A DNA stretch of 64,000 bases from Nonlabens sp. (lineage in GTDB: Bacteria; Bacteroidota; Bacteroidia; Flavobacteriales; Flavobacteriaceae): positions 434,001 to 498,000 of the forward strand of contig NZ_JAGYKG010000001.1 in NCBI RefSeq assembly GCF_018401815.1. The letters are read 5' to 3'. The translations under genes were made by a program, and so were the position numbers. How positions within the stretch are numbered: position 1 is the first letter of the stretch; the number at the start of each line of letters is the position of its first letter. The notes below the pieces were generated by a model that saw only the letters and a program-made list of their open reading frames with translations, did not search any database and was not told the origin of the DNA. Below are positions 1-8,753 of the stretch, piece by piece.

Positions 1-114
1 CTACAATAACATAAAAGTCCTCTGTATTTTAAAGAACTTAAAGGAAGTGATTCGCCATGCCCACAACTTGTTCTTAACTTATAATGGTTTTTTATGTGGT
101 TAACTAACAGAAAT

Positions 115-141
115 AAAAAAGCCGAATCTACAGATCCGGCT
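115..141 (-). terminator. Terminator after pdhC
   Basis: Read on the minus strand, AGCCGGATCT and AGATTCGGCT pair around a two-base loop with one mismatch and are followed by a run of T. It lies just after the stop of the E2 gene, so it probably ends the pdhA-pdhC transcript. Nothing else recognisable is seen in the first 114 bases. Confidence 0.7.
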
Positions 142-167
142 CCAATATAAAATTGAGATTTACTAGT

Positions 168-1841
168 TTAAACGTACATCACAATAGGGTTTTCAATATA
201 CGACTTGAAGGTTTGTAAAAATGCGGCTCCTGTTGCTCCATCTACGGTTCGGTGATCACAAGCAAGTGTGATTTTCATCACGTTACCTACAACGATCTGT
301 CCTTCTTTTACTACTGGTTTTTGTACAATCGCACCTATAGACATAATAGCGCTATTAGGCTGATTGATAATAGAAGTAAACTCTGTTATACCGAACATTC
401 CTAAATTAGAAATGGTGAAGGTACTTCCTTCCATTTCTTTAGGTTGTAACTTCTTGTTACGCGCTTTTCCAGCAAGTTCTCTTACTTGATCACCTATTTG
501 TTGCATACTCATCTGATCTGCAAATGGCAATACAGGTACTAAAAGACCATCCTCAACTGCTACAGCAACTCCTATATGTATATGCTTGGCAATAATGGTG
601 TTTTTTTCTGTCCATTGTGTATTCACTCTAGGATGCAATCTCAAAGCCATAGCTGCTGCTTTGATCACCATATCGTTAAAGCTAATTTTTGTATTCGGCA
701 ATTCATTAATTGCTTTTCTACTTGCGATTGCATTATCCATATCCAAGTCAAGACCCAGATAATAGTGAGGTGCTGTAAATTTAGATTCCCCTAAGCGTTT
801 TGCAATCGTCTTGCGCATTTGCGAATTAGGAACTTCTTCAAAAGTCTCTGTTCCTACCGCCACAAATGAACTTGCAGCAGCAGCTGTAGGAGCTTTAGCC
901 GTACTAGGGTTAAAACTTTCTATATCGCTTTTTACAATACGACCATTCTCTCCAGAACCAGAAACCCGACCTAAGTCAATACCTTTCTCTTCTGCCATTT
1001 TTTTAGCTAATGGAGATACAAATATTCTTCCAGAGGAACTTGAATTTGAATCTGAACTCGAACTTGAAGAAGGTGTTGCTGGTACAGCTTCCTTTTTAAC
1101 TTCAGCTTTTGGAGCCTCATTTGGAGCCTCTTTTTGATCTTCTTTAGTTGTTTCTTTCTTGGGAGCAGCTGTTTTACCCATGCTTATTCCAGAAACATCG
1201 GTTCCTTTAGGACCTATAATAGCGAGAAGTGCATCCACCTTGGCAGTTTCTCCTTCTTGAATTCCTATTTTTAGTAAAGTACCTGAATTGAAAGATTCAA
1301 ATTCCATAGTAGCCTTATCGGTCTCAATCTCTGCAAGAATATCGCCTTCTTCTACTAGATCTCCTTCTTTCTTCAACCAAGAAGCAACCGTTCCCTCTTC
1401 CATGGTATCACTTAAACGTGGCATATTTACTATCACCACCCCTTCAGGAAGATCTGAGTCTGAGTCAGTATCTTGTTCTTTAGAATCTTTAGAAGATGCT
1501 TCCTCTTGGTCTGTATCCTCGTCTTCTGACTTGGCATCTTTTTTAGCATCCTTTTCAGTATCTGAAGAAGCGTCTCCTTCTAGCAAGCTAGAAATATCTT
1601 CTCCTTCTTCGCCTATGATACACAATAGTTGATCTACAGGAGCCGTTTCTCCTTCTTGAACACCTATGTACAAAAGCGTACCATTTTGAAAAGATTCAAA
1701 TTCCATGGTTGCTTTATCGGTCTCGATTTCGGCCAGGATATCTCCTTCTTCAACTTTATCTCCTACTTGTTTCAACCACGCTGCAACAACACCTTCTTCC
1801 ATGGTATCGCTCAATCGTGGCATGTTAATTACCTCTGCCAT
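168..1841 (-). CDS. pdhC: Pyruvate dehydrogenase E2, dihydrolipoamide acetyltransferase
   Basis: This is the core subunit of pyruvate dehydrogenase. It moves the acetyl group from E1 to CoA through lipoyl arms in the cytoplasm. Two lipoyl domains are seen (about residues 1-80 and 135-215), each with the lipoylation motif ETDKATMEF (first lysine K43). Acidic and Ser-rich linkers follow, then the E1/E3-binding domain (about 275-315, starting VSPLAKKMA) and the catalytic domain to the C-terminus with the His-Asp motif DHRTVDGA. The 557 residues fit a two-lipoyl E2. The two lipoyl segments are very alike even at the DNA level, which suggests internal duplication. The start lies 3 nt after the stop of pdhA, so the two genes are surely co-transcribed. 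No E1-beta or E3 gene is in the window, so they must lie elsewhere. Confidence 0.96.
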   Translation of the reverse strand: MAEVINMPRLSDTMEEGVVAAWLKQVGDKVEEGDILAEIETDKATMEFESFQNGTLLYIGVQEGETAPVDQLLCIIGEEGEDISSLLEGDASSDTEKDAKKDAKSEDEDTDQEEASSKDSKEQDTDSDSDLPEGVVIVNMPRLSDTMEEGTVASWLKKEGDLVEEGDILAEIETDKATMEFESFNSGTLLKIGIQEGETAKVDALLAIIGPKGTDVSGISMGKTAAPKKETTKEDQKEAPNEAPKAEVKKEAVPATPSSSSSSDSNSSSSGRIFVSPLAKKMAEEKGIDLGRVSGSGENGRIVKSDIESFNPSTAKAPTAAAASSFVAVGTETFEEVPNSQMRKTIAKRLGESKFTAPHYYLGLDLDMDNAIASRKAINELPNTKISFNDMVIKAAAMALRLHPRVNTQWTEKNTIIAKHIHIGVAVAVEDGLLVPVLPFADQMSMQQIGDQVRELAGKARNKKLQPKEMEGSTFTISNLGMFGITEFTSIINQPNSAIMSIGAIVQKPVVKEGQIVVGNVMKITLACDHRTVDGATGAAFLQTFKSYIENPIVMYV

Positions 1842-1844
1842 CAG

Positions 1845-2843
1845 TTATAGTTTTGCTGGTAAAAATGGATAATCCTCTTGTTCATATACAGCGTCGTACA
1901 TCACATTCTTATCTGGGAATGGAGAGTCTTCTGCAAACTTCTCACATTCTGCTACACGCGCTTTAACACGTTTAGCTATTGCTTTAAAATCTTCTTCACT
2001 CACATTATGATCCTTTACCAAACGATCTTTGACCTGAGTGATAGGATCAATTTTTTGATATTCGGCTACTTCGTCTTTAGTTCTATATTTTTGAGCATCA
2101 CTCATGGAGTGACCTCTATATCTATAGGTCTTTAACTCAAGGAATGTAGGACCTCCACCAGATCGAGCTCTTTCAATTGCTTCATGCATGGCTTCAGCTA
2201 CTTTTTCTGGATCCATTGCGTCCACTGGCCCACAAGGCATTTCATAACCTAATCCTAGCTTCCATATGTCCGTATGATTTGCGGTACGAGCTACACTAGT
2301 ACCCATAGCATACCCGTTGTTCTCTACACAAAATACTACTGGAAGGTTCCAGAGCATGGCCAGGTTAAATGCCTCATGTAACGAACCTTGACGTGCTGCT
2401 CCATCTCCAAAAAATGTAAGCGTTACGGCATCTACACCGTGGTATTTATCACCAAAGGCTATTCCAGCTCCCAGAGGTATCTGTCCACCTACAATACCGT
2501 GACCCCCATAAAAACGATGTTCTTTAGAGAAGATGTGCATGGATCCACCTAGACCTTGAGAAGTACCAGTGGCTTTTCCATAAAGCTCTGCCATCACCCG
2601 TTTAGGATCCACACCCATTCCTATAGGTTGTACGTGATTGCGGTAAGCCGTGATCATTTTGTCTTTAGTCAAGTCCATGGCATGCAGGGAACCTGCAAGT
2701 ATGGCTTCTTGACCATTGTACAGGTGCAAAAATCCGCGTACTTTTTGTTGGATATAAACTTGTGCTAATTTATCCTCAAACTTTCTCCAGAAAAGCATTT
2801 CCTCGTACCAGTTGAGTAAGACGTCTTTAGTGACTTTTTTCAT
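1845..2843 (-). CDS. pdhA: Pyruvate dehydrogenase E1 component, alpha subunit
   Basis: This is the thiamine-diphosphate subunit that, with E1-beta, decarboxylates pyruvate and acetylates the lipoyl groups of E2. The TPP/Mg motif begins GDGAARQGS (near residue 147) and ends with VENN about 30 residues later. The regulatory-loop region YRGHSMSDAQKYRT is present. The 332 residues match E1-alpha of the heterotetramer type, which needs a separate beta chain not present here. It is the first gene of the pdhA-pdhC pair. A minus-strand -7 box at 2893-2900 and a terminator at 2961-2986 separate it from cdd, so it likely has its own promoter. A 14-bp iterated palindrome lies in its leader. Confidence 0.96.
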   Translation of the reverse strand: MKKVTKDVLLNWYEEMLFWRKFEDKLAQVYIQQKVRGFLHLYNGQEAILAGSLHAMDLTKDKMITAYRNHVQPIGMGVDPKRVMAELYGKATGTSQGLGGSMHIFSKEHRFYGGHGIVGGQIPLGAGIAFGDKYHGVDAVTLTFFGDGAARQGSLHEAFNLAMLWNLPVVFCVENNGYAMGTSVARTANHTDIWKLGLGYEMPCGPVDAMDPEKVAEAMHEAIERARSGGGPTFLELKTYRYRGHSMSDAQKYRTKDEVAEYQKIDPITQVKDRLVKDHNVSEEDFKAIAKRVKARVAECEKFAEDSPFPDKNVMYDAVYEQEDYPFLPAKL

Positions 2844-2863
2844 GTAATTGCTCGTTAAGTAGT

Positions 2864-2881
2864 CCGCTTTCGCGAAAGCGG
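2864..2881. repeat. Iterated palindrome, copy 1 (intergenic, pdhA leader)
   Basis: CCGCTTTCGCGAAAGCGG is a perfect 18-bp palindrome around the 14-bp core GCTTTCGCGAAAGC. It lies 20 bases upstream of the pdhA start and just downstream of the predicted -7 box, in the likely transcribed leader. Confidence 0.95.
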
Positions 2882-2892
2882 AACATAAGGGT

Positions 2893-2900
2893 CAAATATA
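2893..2900 (-). promoter_or_regulatory. Bacteroidota-type -7 box for pdhA
   Basis: The minus strand reads TATATTTG, a match to TAnnTTTG. A TTG lies 23 bases further upstream, longer than the usual spacing, so the -33 element is uncertain. It would start a leader of about 45 nt containing the palindrome. Confidence 0.5.
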
Positions 2901-2960
2901 AAGATCCTAGCCCAACTTCGCACCAAGCGAGGAGCAAAAATAGACGAAAAAATGCTAAGG

Positions 2961-2986
2961 AAAAACCTATTTTAGGGTTAAAATAG
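2961..2986 (-). terminator. Terminator after cdd
   Basis: On the minus strand CTATTTTA and TAAAATAG form an 8-bp perfect stem around ACCC, followed by G and a run of T. It lies 10 bases after the cdd stop and separates porU-porV-cdd from pdhA-pdhC. Confidence 0.7.
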
Positions 2987-2996
2987 AACGCAAACG

Positions 2997-3404
2997 TTAT
3001 AGATATTTCTTATCAAAAACAAGAGGGAGCAAATCCCGTAAGGAATGAGCCTTCATAACCTTACCTGCAGCACCCATAAAATAAAGCTCGATATCCTTAT
3101 CTTGATTGTTTTCATACTCGGCAATAGATTGCCTGCAGGCACCACATGGTGGTACGGGTTGTTGAAAAGAATCATCTTTAGGACTTGCTGTAATAGCCAG
3201 TTTCAAAACCGCTACACCTGGGTATTGTGCTCCAGCTGCAAAAATCGCAACACGCTCTGCACAAAGCCCTGAGGGATAAGCAGCGTTTTCTTGATTGTTG
3301 CCAGTAACGATCTCACCGTTCTCTAACAGCAAGGCACAACCTACCGTAAAATTAGAATAAGGTGCATAGGCGCGTTGGCGTGCTTTTATTGCCACTTCCA
3401 TCAA
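2997..3404 (-). CDS. cdd: Cytidine deaminase
   Basis: It converts cytidine and deoxycytidine to uridine forms in pyrimidine salvage, in the cytoplasm. Zinc-site motifs are clear: CAER, with Glu as proton shuttle, and PPCGACRQ with two zinc cysteines. From the TTG at 3404 it is 135 aa, close to the short Bacillus-type enzyme. The frame stays open upstream to 3482 and encodes a plausible 26-residue N-terminal extension (LELRATLEVYDNKEEL...). By recall this resembles the N-terminus of about 160-aa Bacteroidota enzymes. That extension has no ATG, GTG or TTG and begins ATC ATC directly after the in-frame TAG of porV. The true start is therefore uncertain. It is the last gene of porU-porV-cdd. Confidence 0.93.
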   Translation of the reverse strand: MMEVAIKARQRAYAPYSNFTVGCALLLENGEIVTGNNQENAAYPSGLCAERVAIFAAGAQYPGVAVLKLAITASPKDDSFQQPVPPCGACRQSIAEYENNQDKDIELYFMGAAGKVMKAHSLRDLLPLVFDKKYL

Positions 3405-3482
3405 GGAGAAGTCGTTTTCAGCCAGCTCCTCTTTGTTGTCATAGACCTCTAGGGTCGCGCGTAATTCTAGCTTTTTGATGAT

Positions 3483-4658
3483 CTAGTATTCTGTAAATTC
3501 ATCACCAAAATTAAAAGTAAGACCAAATCTCAGAGTGCCTTCTAGCGGGCTGTTAATACGACTGGTGGAAAACAAATAAGAAAGGTCAATATTGATTTGT
3601 GAGAATTCAAATCCGGTACCTAGGGCTAAAAATTTTCGAGCGCCCTTGTCGTCGGCCTCATTAAAATATCCAGCTCGTAATGCAAAAGCTTCATTATACG
3701 TATACTCCACTCCTAATGCCCACGTAAACTCTCTAAGCTCTTCACTAAAACCTCCAGGAGCATCACCAAAGGACTGAAACATTCCAGTAATAAAAGTTAC
3801 ATTGTCGTCCTGCCCTTCTATGATTTCGCGGGGTATCCCATTGCCATTGGCATCTCCATCTTCTCTAATTGGTGGTGTGGGAACCAGTAATTTGTTCACT
3901 TCGGCAGTCACTCCTATTTTACTAAATCCGTCGTTAAGGATAAAGTCAAAACCTCCCCCTAAAGCCATGTTGGTAGGAATAAAGTTTTCTTGTCCCCCGG
4001 CGTCGTAAGATACTTTTGGACCTATATTACTAATATTAAAACCCCCTCTCCAACGGCCGTTGAAGTTATCATAGGCTTCTTCTTCTGATTGGTAATAACC
4101 AGAAACATCTACTCCAAAACTATTTGCCGCACTAGCATCACTATCCACTCCCTGAATACGCAAATCAGATCTTAAAAAACGACCCGTTACCGCCATAGCA
4201 AACTGTTCGCTTAATTTGAGTGAGTAGGTACCGTCTAAGACAAATTCATTCGGATTCTCTTCTCTACCTGGGTCTGCTGCGTCCTGACGCAAGATAATAG
4301 ACCCCAAGGAAAAATACCTTAAACTTCCCGCAAAAGCACTTTGCTCGTTGATTCGATTAGAATAAACCAATTGTGCAATAGCAATATCATCCACAAGATT
4401 TCCTAAATACGGTGTGTAAGCAACACCAAATTTGTGTTGTCTTGTACTAAAGGCATACTTAGCAGGATTCCACTGTTGTGACCAGGCATCTGGACTGGTT
4501 GCAACACCCATATCACCCATACCAGCAGCTCTAGGATCTCCAGCAATTCTCAAAAAAGGCAAGGCTGTGGTGATGACTCTGGTATCGTTATCCTGGGCCT
4601 TACTTAGTTTAGGAAATGCAAAGGATACTACTACAAAAAGTAAAAATATATTCTTCAT
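3483..4658 (-). CDS. porV: Type IX secretion outer-membrane protein PorV (LptO)
   Basis: PorV is a FadL-like outer-membrane barrel that shuttles type IX cargo from the translocon to the PorU sortase. The 391 residues start with a signal peptide ending SKAQ. The characteristic early segment AGDPRAAGMGDMGVATSPDA is present, and amphipathic strands run to a C-terminal FGLTFNFGDEF strand. It lies directly downstream of porU and upstream of cdd, a conserved flavobacterial order with gldJ divergent. A minus-strand -7 box at 4679-4686 suggests an additional promoter of its own. The stop TAG is followed immediately, in the same frame, by cdd coding sequence. Confidence 0.95.
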   Translation of the reverse strand: MKNIFLLFVVVSFAFPKLSKAQDNDTRVITTALPFLRIAGDPRAAGMGDMGVATSPDAWSQQWNPAKYAFSTRQHKFGVAYTPYLGNLVDDIAIAQLVYSNRINEQSAFAGSLRYFSLGSIILRQDAADPGREENPNEFVLDGTYSLKLSEQFAMAVTGRFLRSDLRIQGVDSDASAANSFGVDVSGYYQSEEEAYDNFNGRWRGGFNISNIGPKVSYDAGGQENFIPTNMALGGGFDFILNDGFSKIGVTAEVNKLLVPTPPIREDGDANGNGIPREIIEGQDDNVTFITGMFQSFGDAPGGFSEELREFTWALGVEYTYNEAFALRAGYFNEADDKGARKFLALGTGFEFSQINIDLSYLFSTSRINSPLEGTLRFGLTFNFGDEFTEY

Positions 4659-4678
4659 TAATCAATTTTATGGGATCG

Positions 4679-4686
4679 CAAATATA
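4679..4686 (-). promoter_or_regulatory. -7 box upstream of porV
   Basis: The minus strand reads TATATTTG (TAnnTTTG), 20 bases before the porV start. No clear TTG at the usual -33 distance. It may give porV expression independent of porU. Confidence 0.4.
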
Positions 4687-4701
4687 TGTTAATCCCTATT
4701 A

Positions 4702-7700
4702 TTATAAAATAACGAGCTTTTCAATTTTGCTCGCTGACTTGTTAGTTAACGTAGATTTTACGGTAATCTTATACACATAAACTCCTTTTCCTAATCGTTG
4801 ACCAAAATCATCTCTTCCATCCCAAGTAATTTCTCGAGACGTAAAACCAGTCGTAGTAAGATTTTGATTCTTAGTCCAGACTACTTTACCACTTACGGTC
4901 ATTACTTGTACTTGTGCATCTAACGGCTCAAAAGGGCGGTTGTGATTGAACCAAAACTCTGTGTAGGTGGTAAACGGATTGGGGTAATTCAACACTCTAG
5001 ACAGCTCCACTCCATCAGATTCTGACACGACAAATTGAATCTCATTCATCGCACTATTATTATAAGTGTCCCAAGCTGTTACTTTTAAGGTATGAAGTCC
5101 CGGCGCTATATCTCTTAATGGGAACAACACTTTTCCTTTTGTAAAATCGTCCTCATTGGCTTCATAATAATCATTCAATATAAACGGATTGGTTTCATCC
5201 CCATCTAATATTCCAGTGATATCGTGACCTATACCACTAGAGGTATTGATCCCGTTATCATCATTTAAAAAGGCTAATAAAAAAGGATCGCTGTCTGTGA
5301 TGCCGCCAGAAACAAAGTTGGTGTCGTTCATAAACAAGCCTACTTCTGGCCCTATATCATCTATAGGAGCATTGAGATTCACACCCCCTATTTGTATATC
5401 TTGAGAAAAGCCGTTTTGATCTTCTAGCCGGTTGGTTCTTTTTGCATAAAAGGATACTCTCCCGTTACCTAAAGGAATTTGTGTGTCCCTAGGCATGATA
5501 AAATCAAATTCAAATTGCCCATTAGTAATGGTTGACTGACCTCTGAATAAGGCTTCCCCCAACTGATTAAATCGCAACTTAATAATTTCCCCAGGAGGAG
5601 AGCCTGAGCCTGTTTGTTCTCTGGTATCGTCATTCCCCAGTGTTTCCCGATTGATCTCTTTATCGTATACCGTCACAAACAACGTCCCCTGATAATCATT
5701 GATACGCGTACCAGATAAGGTTTGTACCTCACCACTTAATGTCACTTTATCTAATGCTTTAAGCACATCGGTATTGGTCGCAATCGGATTTCCATTTACA
5801 GAACTCAATACAACACGAGGCTTTGGGAAAGCTAGTTTTAAAGCAGGATCACCTACAAAAGCTATAACACGGCGCGTAGAATTAGATTGAAAACGGGGAT
5901 CAGTTTTAGAAAGCCGCAACGCCTCGGCCATAGAAGTAGGCGCTACATTATCGTAACTGAATAAATATTCATCTATAATGTTGTTAAACCCTGCTCCTAC
6001 ATTTACAAAAATCAATCGGTTAGTGGCCACTAATGAAATTGCTCCACCCTCTGGATTTAAATAAGTTAACTCCCCACCACTAACACGTAACGGATTATCA
6101 TAGCGTGTAAATTCACAAGTCACCGTTATAAATAAAGGAAGTGTGTTGGGGTTGCGCAGATTTTCTACCAAGGATTGGGTAATAACAAATTCTCGAGCCA
6201 AACCATCTTCATTTCCGTGGCCAAAATAATTGATTACCAAGGACCCTTGTTCAAAAGCATCCTTTATATCATTTACCGCATCAGGATATTTAGGCCCTCC
6301 TGCAGTACTGAACTGCTGATAGCTATCCAATAGGATTTTATTGATGTTGTAATCTGGTCGGTTAGTGAAAATTTCATCTGCGAGATCATTGACGCTTTCT
6401 TGTAAAATACCATCAGAAGCAACATCAACATCGTCTCCTATGAGCGTTAAATTATTCCTCCATTTATTAAAAGCCGGCGCTGCCGTATAACTAATGACCT
6501 TGTCTACCATTTCCCTAGCTTCTTGTAGGTCACTCACAATCATGCGACCTACCGCTAGATCCATCAAGTTATTTGCTGTAACCCCTCCTTCTCCGTTGTC
6601 CATAAAAACGAAAAAATCATCGGTACAATAAGAAGTGGTCAGAGAAGTACTCTCCAGTGAAAAATAGGAAGGCACAATATTATCCCGTATCCTAATCCTG
6701 TCTTTATAATCATAACTTGTATCTCCAAAGAGATTTAAGTATTGAATCCTATTTGCTGGAGAAGAAGCATTGTCATAGATATACCGAACAAAATTTCTGA
6801 TCGCACTGATGTCTTGTCTTCCTTCAGAGAATTCATTGTAGATTTCTTCTAGAGTCACCACTTTAGTGTTCAGGTTGCTTTCCGTGATGTGATAGTTGGC
6901 CAGTCGTTGTGCCTCAGATCTCAAAAATTGAGGGGCTACAATAAGGTAATCGATATCACTAAAGTTTCCAGAAGGATCATCAAATATGGTCCCCTTCAGA
7001 TTTTGATTGGCGACACGACTGTTACTTACAGCAACAACATTGTAGTAATCATTAGGATCGACAGCTATATATTCCTTGTCCTGACCACCGTTATCTGCAA
7101 AAGAAAAAGCTGCACTTTGAGAAGTATTGACCGCCTTGCGCACATTATAAGGATCGGTAACATCCCAAACCTCATTGATCGCTGAAGCATTGGAGAACTG
7201 GTAAGCGACCACCCCAGCTTGAGATGAAGCGTTGGGAACCCTAAACCTAAACTGTTCTCCCACCCCAGTAAGGCGTTGCGGCACTTCAAGACCTATATAA
7301 TCAAGATAACCAGAAGCACCTGGATTTCCATTATTATTGAAAGAAACACTAACTGCTACCGCACTGGAACTAATATTGGTGCTATTATTTAAAAAGATAG
7401 CACGACTCGCAGCCCGTATGTTTTGACCACCTATCCCAGAGAGATTGGAACTTCCTAAAGTCTGCCCGTTTACGCTAAAGGACATAGAAGTAGCATTATC
7501 GGCGACAGCACCTGTAGTAATTCTAATTCTTGCTGGTAAGCTACTGACTACATTTTTAAACTCAAAGTCAAAAGATTGCTCTGGCTCAAAGTCAAAACGC
7601 TCTCCATACCAAATGCGACCTATAGAAGCAATATTTCTTTCATCTACTTCATGATGCTGCTTGGCATAATAATAGTCATAAGTCACCGCAGCCACTCCAG

Positions 7701-8556
7701 TAGGTTGAATAAGCGGTAGAATACGCTTCCCTACCCCACCATCTACAGTAAGGTAGTAATAAGAAACATCAGTATAGGGATTGACATAACTATCATTTTC
7801 TGCCACATAATCAGAATCTGTAGAGACCCCGTAAAATAGTATTTGATCATTGTTATCAAAACGCCCATCGGCAGCTCCAGTTACCGTAATAGCAATCTCT
7901 GGAGCATCGTACAACTGCTCATCGCTATTGACCAATGGTAAAGATGTACCGCCATGACCATATATTTTAATTCGAGCAGGATCAACGCGACTTACATCTA
8001 TTCCTAAGCTAGAAAGAAAAGACCTATTGATACGGTTGACTCCTGTTTTATCTACTTTAAATCGGTACCAGTCTCCAGAGGCTAAAACAGAGTTGCCAAA
8101 ACTGGCATTCTTAACTGCTGTGGTAAAAGGAGCGTATGCATAGGTATAATTAAACGACAGCACCTTTTTATATTGATTTCCTTCTTTATATATGGGGGAA
8201 AGGCTCAATTGAGCATAATTGCGCTTTCGCGAAAGCGCATTTCTCAAGGTATATTGTAATCCATTGGGAATCTGTGAACGATCCAACTTCCCTAATTCTG
8301 AACTCCTGAGGTTTTGGGTCCTTAAATTGGTAATGTTGATAGAAAATTCGTCCACTCGTTGATTGACCTGATAACTTTTTGACCAAAGTAGATTTTCACC
8401 ATCAAAAACGTGATTTTGCTTAAAAAAAGGGACCTCAAATTGCTGGTCACCTATGTCAAAAGACTTAAACCCCTGCCATTCAACAGATTCGCTACCGCTC
8501 TGGGCAAGCGCCACACCACATATAAAGAAGATTATAAAGAATAAAAAATGCCTCAT
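4702..8556 (-). CDS. porU: Type IX secretion system sortase PorU
   Basis: PorU is a cell-surface C25 (gingipain-like) peptidase that removes the C-terminal sorting domain of type IX cargo and attaches it to the surface. The 1284 residues comprise a signal peptide ending ALAQ, a long N-terminal beta region, and a C25 domain with the likely catalytic pair His780 (FGHGNEDG) and Cys814 (VTCEFTRYDNP). The C-terminal Ig/FlgD-like domain includes NYPNPFTTYTEF and GKGVYVYKI. Its length fits PorU of flavobacteria. It carries the iterated palindrome at 8221-8238, which encodes ALSRKR about 110 residues in. It heads porU-porV-cdd and is divergent from gldJ, as in other gliding flavobacteria. Confidence 0.95.
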   Translation of the reverse strand: MRHFLFFIIFFICGVALAQSGSESVEWQGFKSFDIGDQQFEVPFFKQNHVFDGENLLWSKSYQVNQRVDEFSINITNLRTQNLRSSELGKLDRSQIPNGLQYTLRNALSRKRNYAQLSLSPIYKEGNQYKKVLSFNYTYAYAPFTTAVKNASFGNSVLASGDWYRFKVDKTGVNRINRSFLSSLGIDVSRVDPARIKIYGHGGTSLPLVNSDEQLYDAPEIAITVTGAADGRFDNNDQILFYGVSTDSDYVAENDSYVNPYTDVSYYYLTVDGGVGKRILPLIQPTGVAAVTYDYYYAKQHHEVDERNIASIGRIWYGERFDFEPEQSFDFEFKNVVSSLPARIRITTGAVADNATSMSFSVNGQTLGSSNLSGIGGQNIRAASRAIFLNNSTNISSSAVAVSVSFNNNGNPGASGYLDYIGLEVPQRLTGVGEQFRFRVPNASSQAGVVAYQFSNASAINEVWDVTDPYNVRKAVNTSQSAAFSFADNGGQDKEYIAVDPNDYYNVVAVSNSRVANQNLKGTIFDDPSGNFSDIDYLIVAPQFLRSEAQRLANYHITESNLNTKVVTLEEIYNEFSEGRQDISAIRNFVRYIYDNASSPANRIQYLNLFGDTSYDYKDRIRIRDNIVPSYFSLESTSLTTSYCTDDFFVFMDNGEGGVTANNLMDLAVGRMIVSDLQEAREMVDKVISYTAAPAFNKWRNNLTLIGDDVDVASDGILQESVNDLADEIFTNRPDYNINKILLDSYQQFSTAGGPKYPDAVNDIKDAFEQGSLVINYFGHGNEDGLAREFVITQSLVENLRNPNTLPLFITVTCEFTRYDNPLRVSGGELTYLNPEGGAISLVATNRLIFVNVGAGFNNIIDEYLFSYDNVAPTSMAEALRLSKTDPRFQSNSTRRVIAFVGDPALKLAFPKPRVVLSSVNGNPIATNTDVLKALDKVTLSGEVQTLSGTRINDYQGTLFVTVYDKEINRETLGNDDTREQTGSGSPPGEIIKLRFNQLGEALFRGQSTITNGQFEFDFIMPRDTQIPLGNGRVSFYAKRTNRLEDQNGFSQDIQIGGVNLNAPIDDIGPEVGLFMNDTNFVSGGITDSDPFLLAFLNDDNGINTSSGIGHDITGILDGDETNPFILNDYYEANEDDFTKGKVLFPLRDIAPGLHTLKVTAWDTYNNSAMNEIQFVVSESDGVELSRVLNYPNPFTTYTEFWFNHNRPFEPLDAQVQVMTVSGKVVWTKNQNLTTTGFTSREITWDGRDDFGQRLGKGVYVYKITVKSTLTNKSASKIEKLVIL
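8221..8238. repeat. Iterated palindrome, copy 2 (inside porU)
   Basis: GCGCTTTCGCGAAAGCGC is an 18-bp palindrome containing the 14-bp core. In the porU frame it reads ALSRKR. Confidence 0.95.
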
Positions 8557-8753
8557 CCTTAGTTTAACGGTCGTTACGAGTAATTAGTATATCCATAAAA
8601 TGGTGTAAATAAAATGGAATCAAATAATAAAACCCTTTCATCGGCGTTTAATATGCTTAAACGACAAATGTAATGCGAATAATGTTAATTAATGCTTTCG
8701 TATTTGAGGGAAATAATTATATTGCGACTCATTTTTCAAAACAAATTTCCAAA

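Noticed and set aside
811..1632. Plus-strand reading frames opposite the E2 gene
   Set aside because: They are low-complexity Ser/Glu shadows of the linker and lipoyl repeats on the real strand.
8673..8753. N-terminal extension of GldJ from an ATG at 8673
   Set aside because: The lipoprotein signal peptide with its lipobox begins at 8754; the 27 residues before it have no signal or homology pattern.
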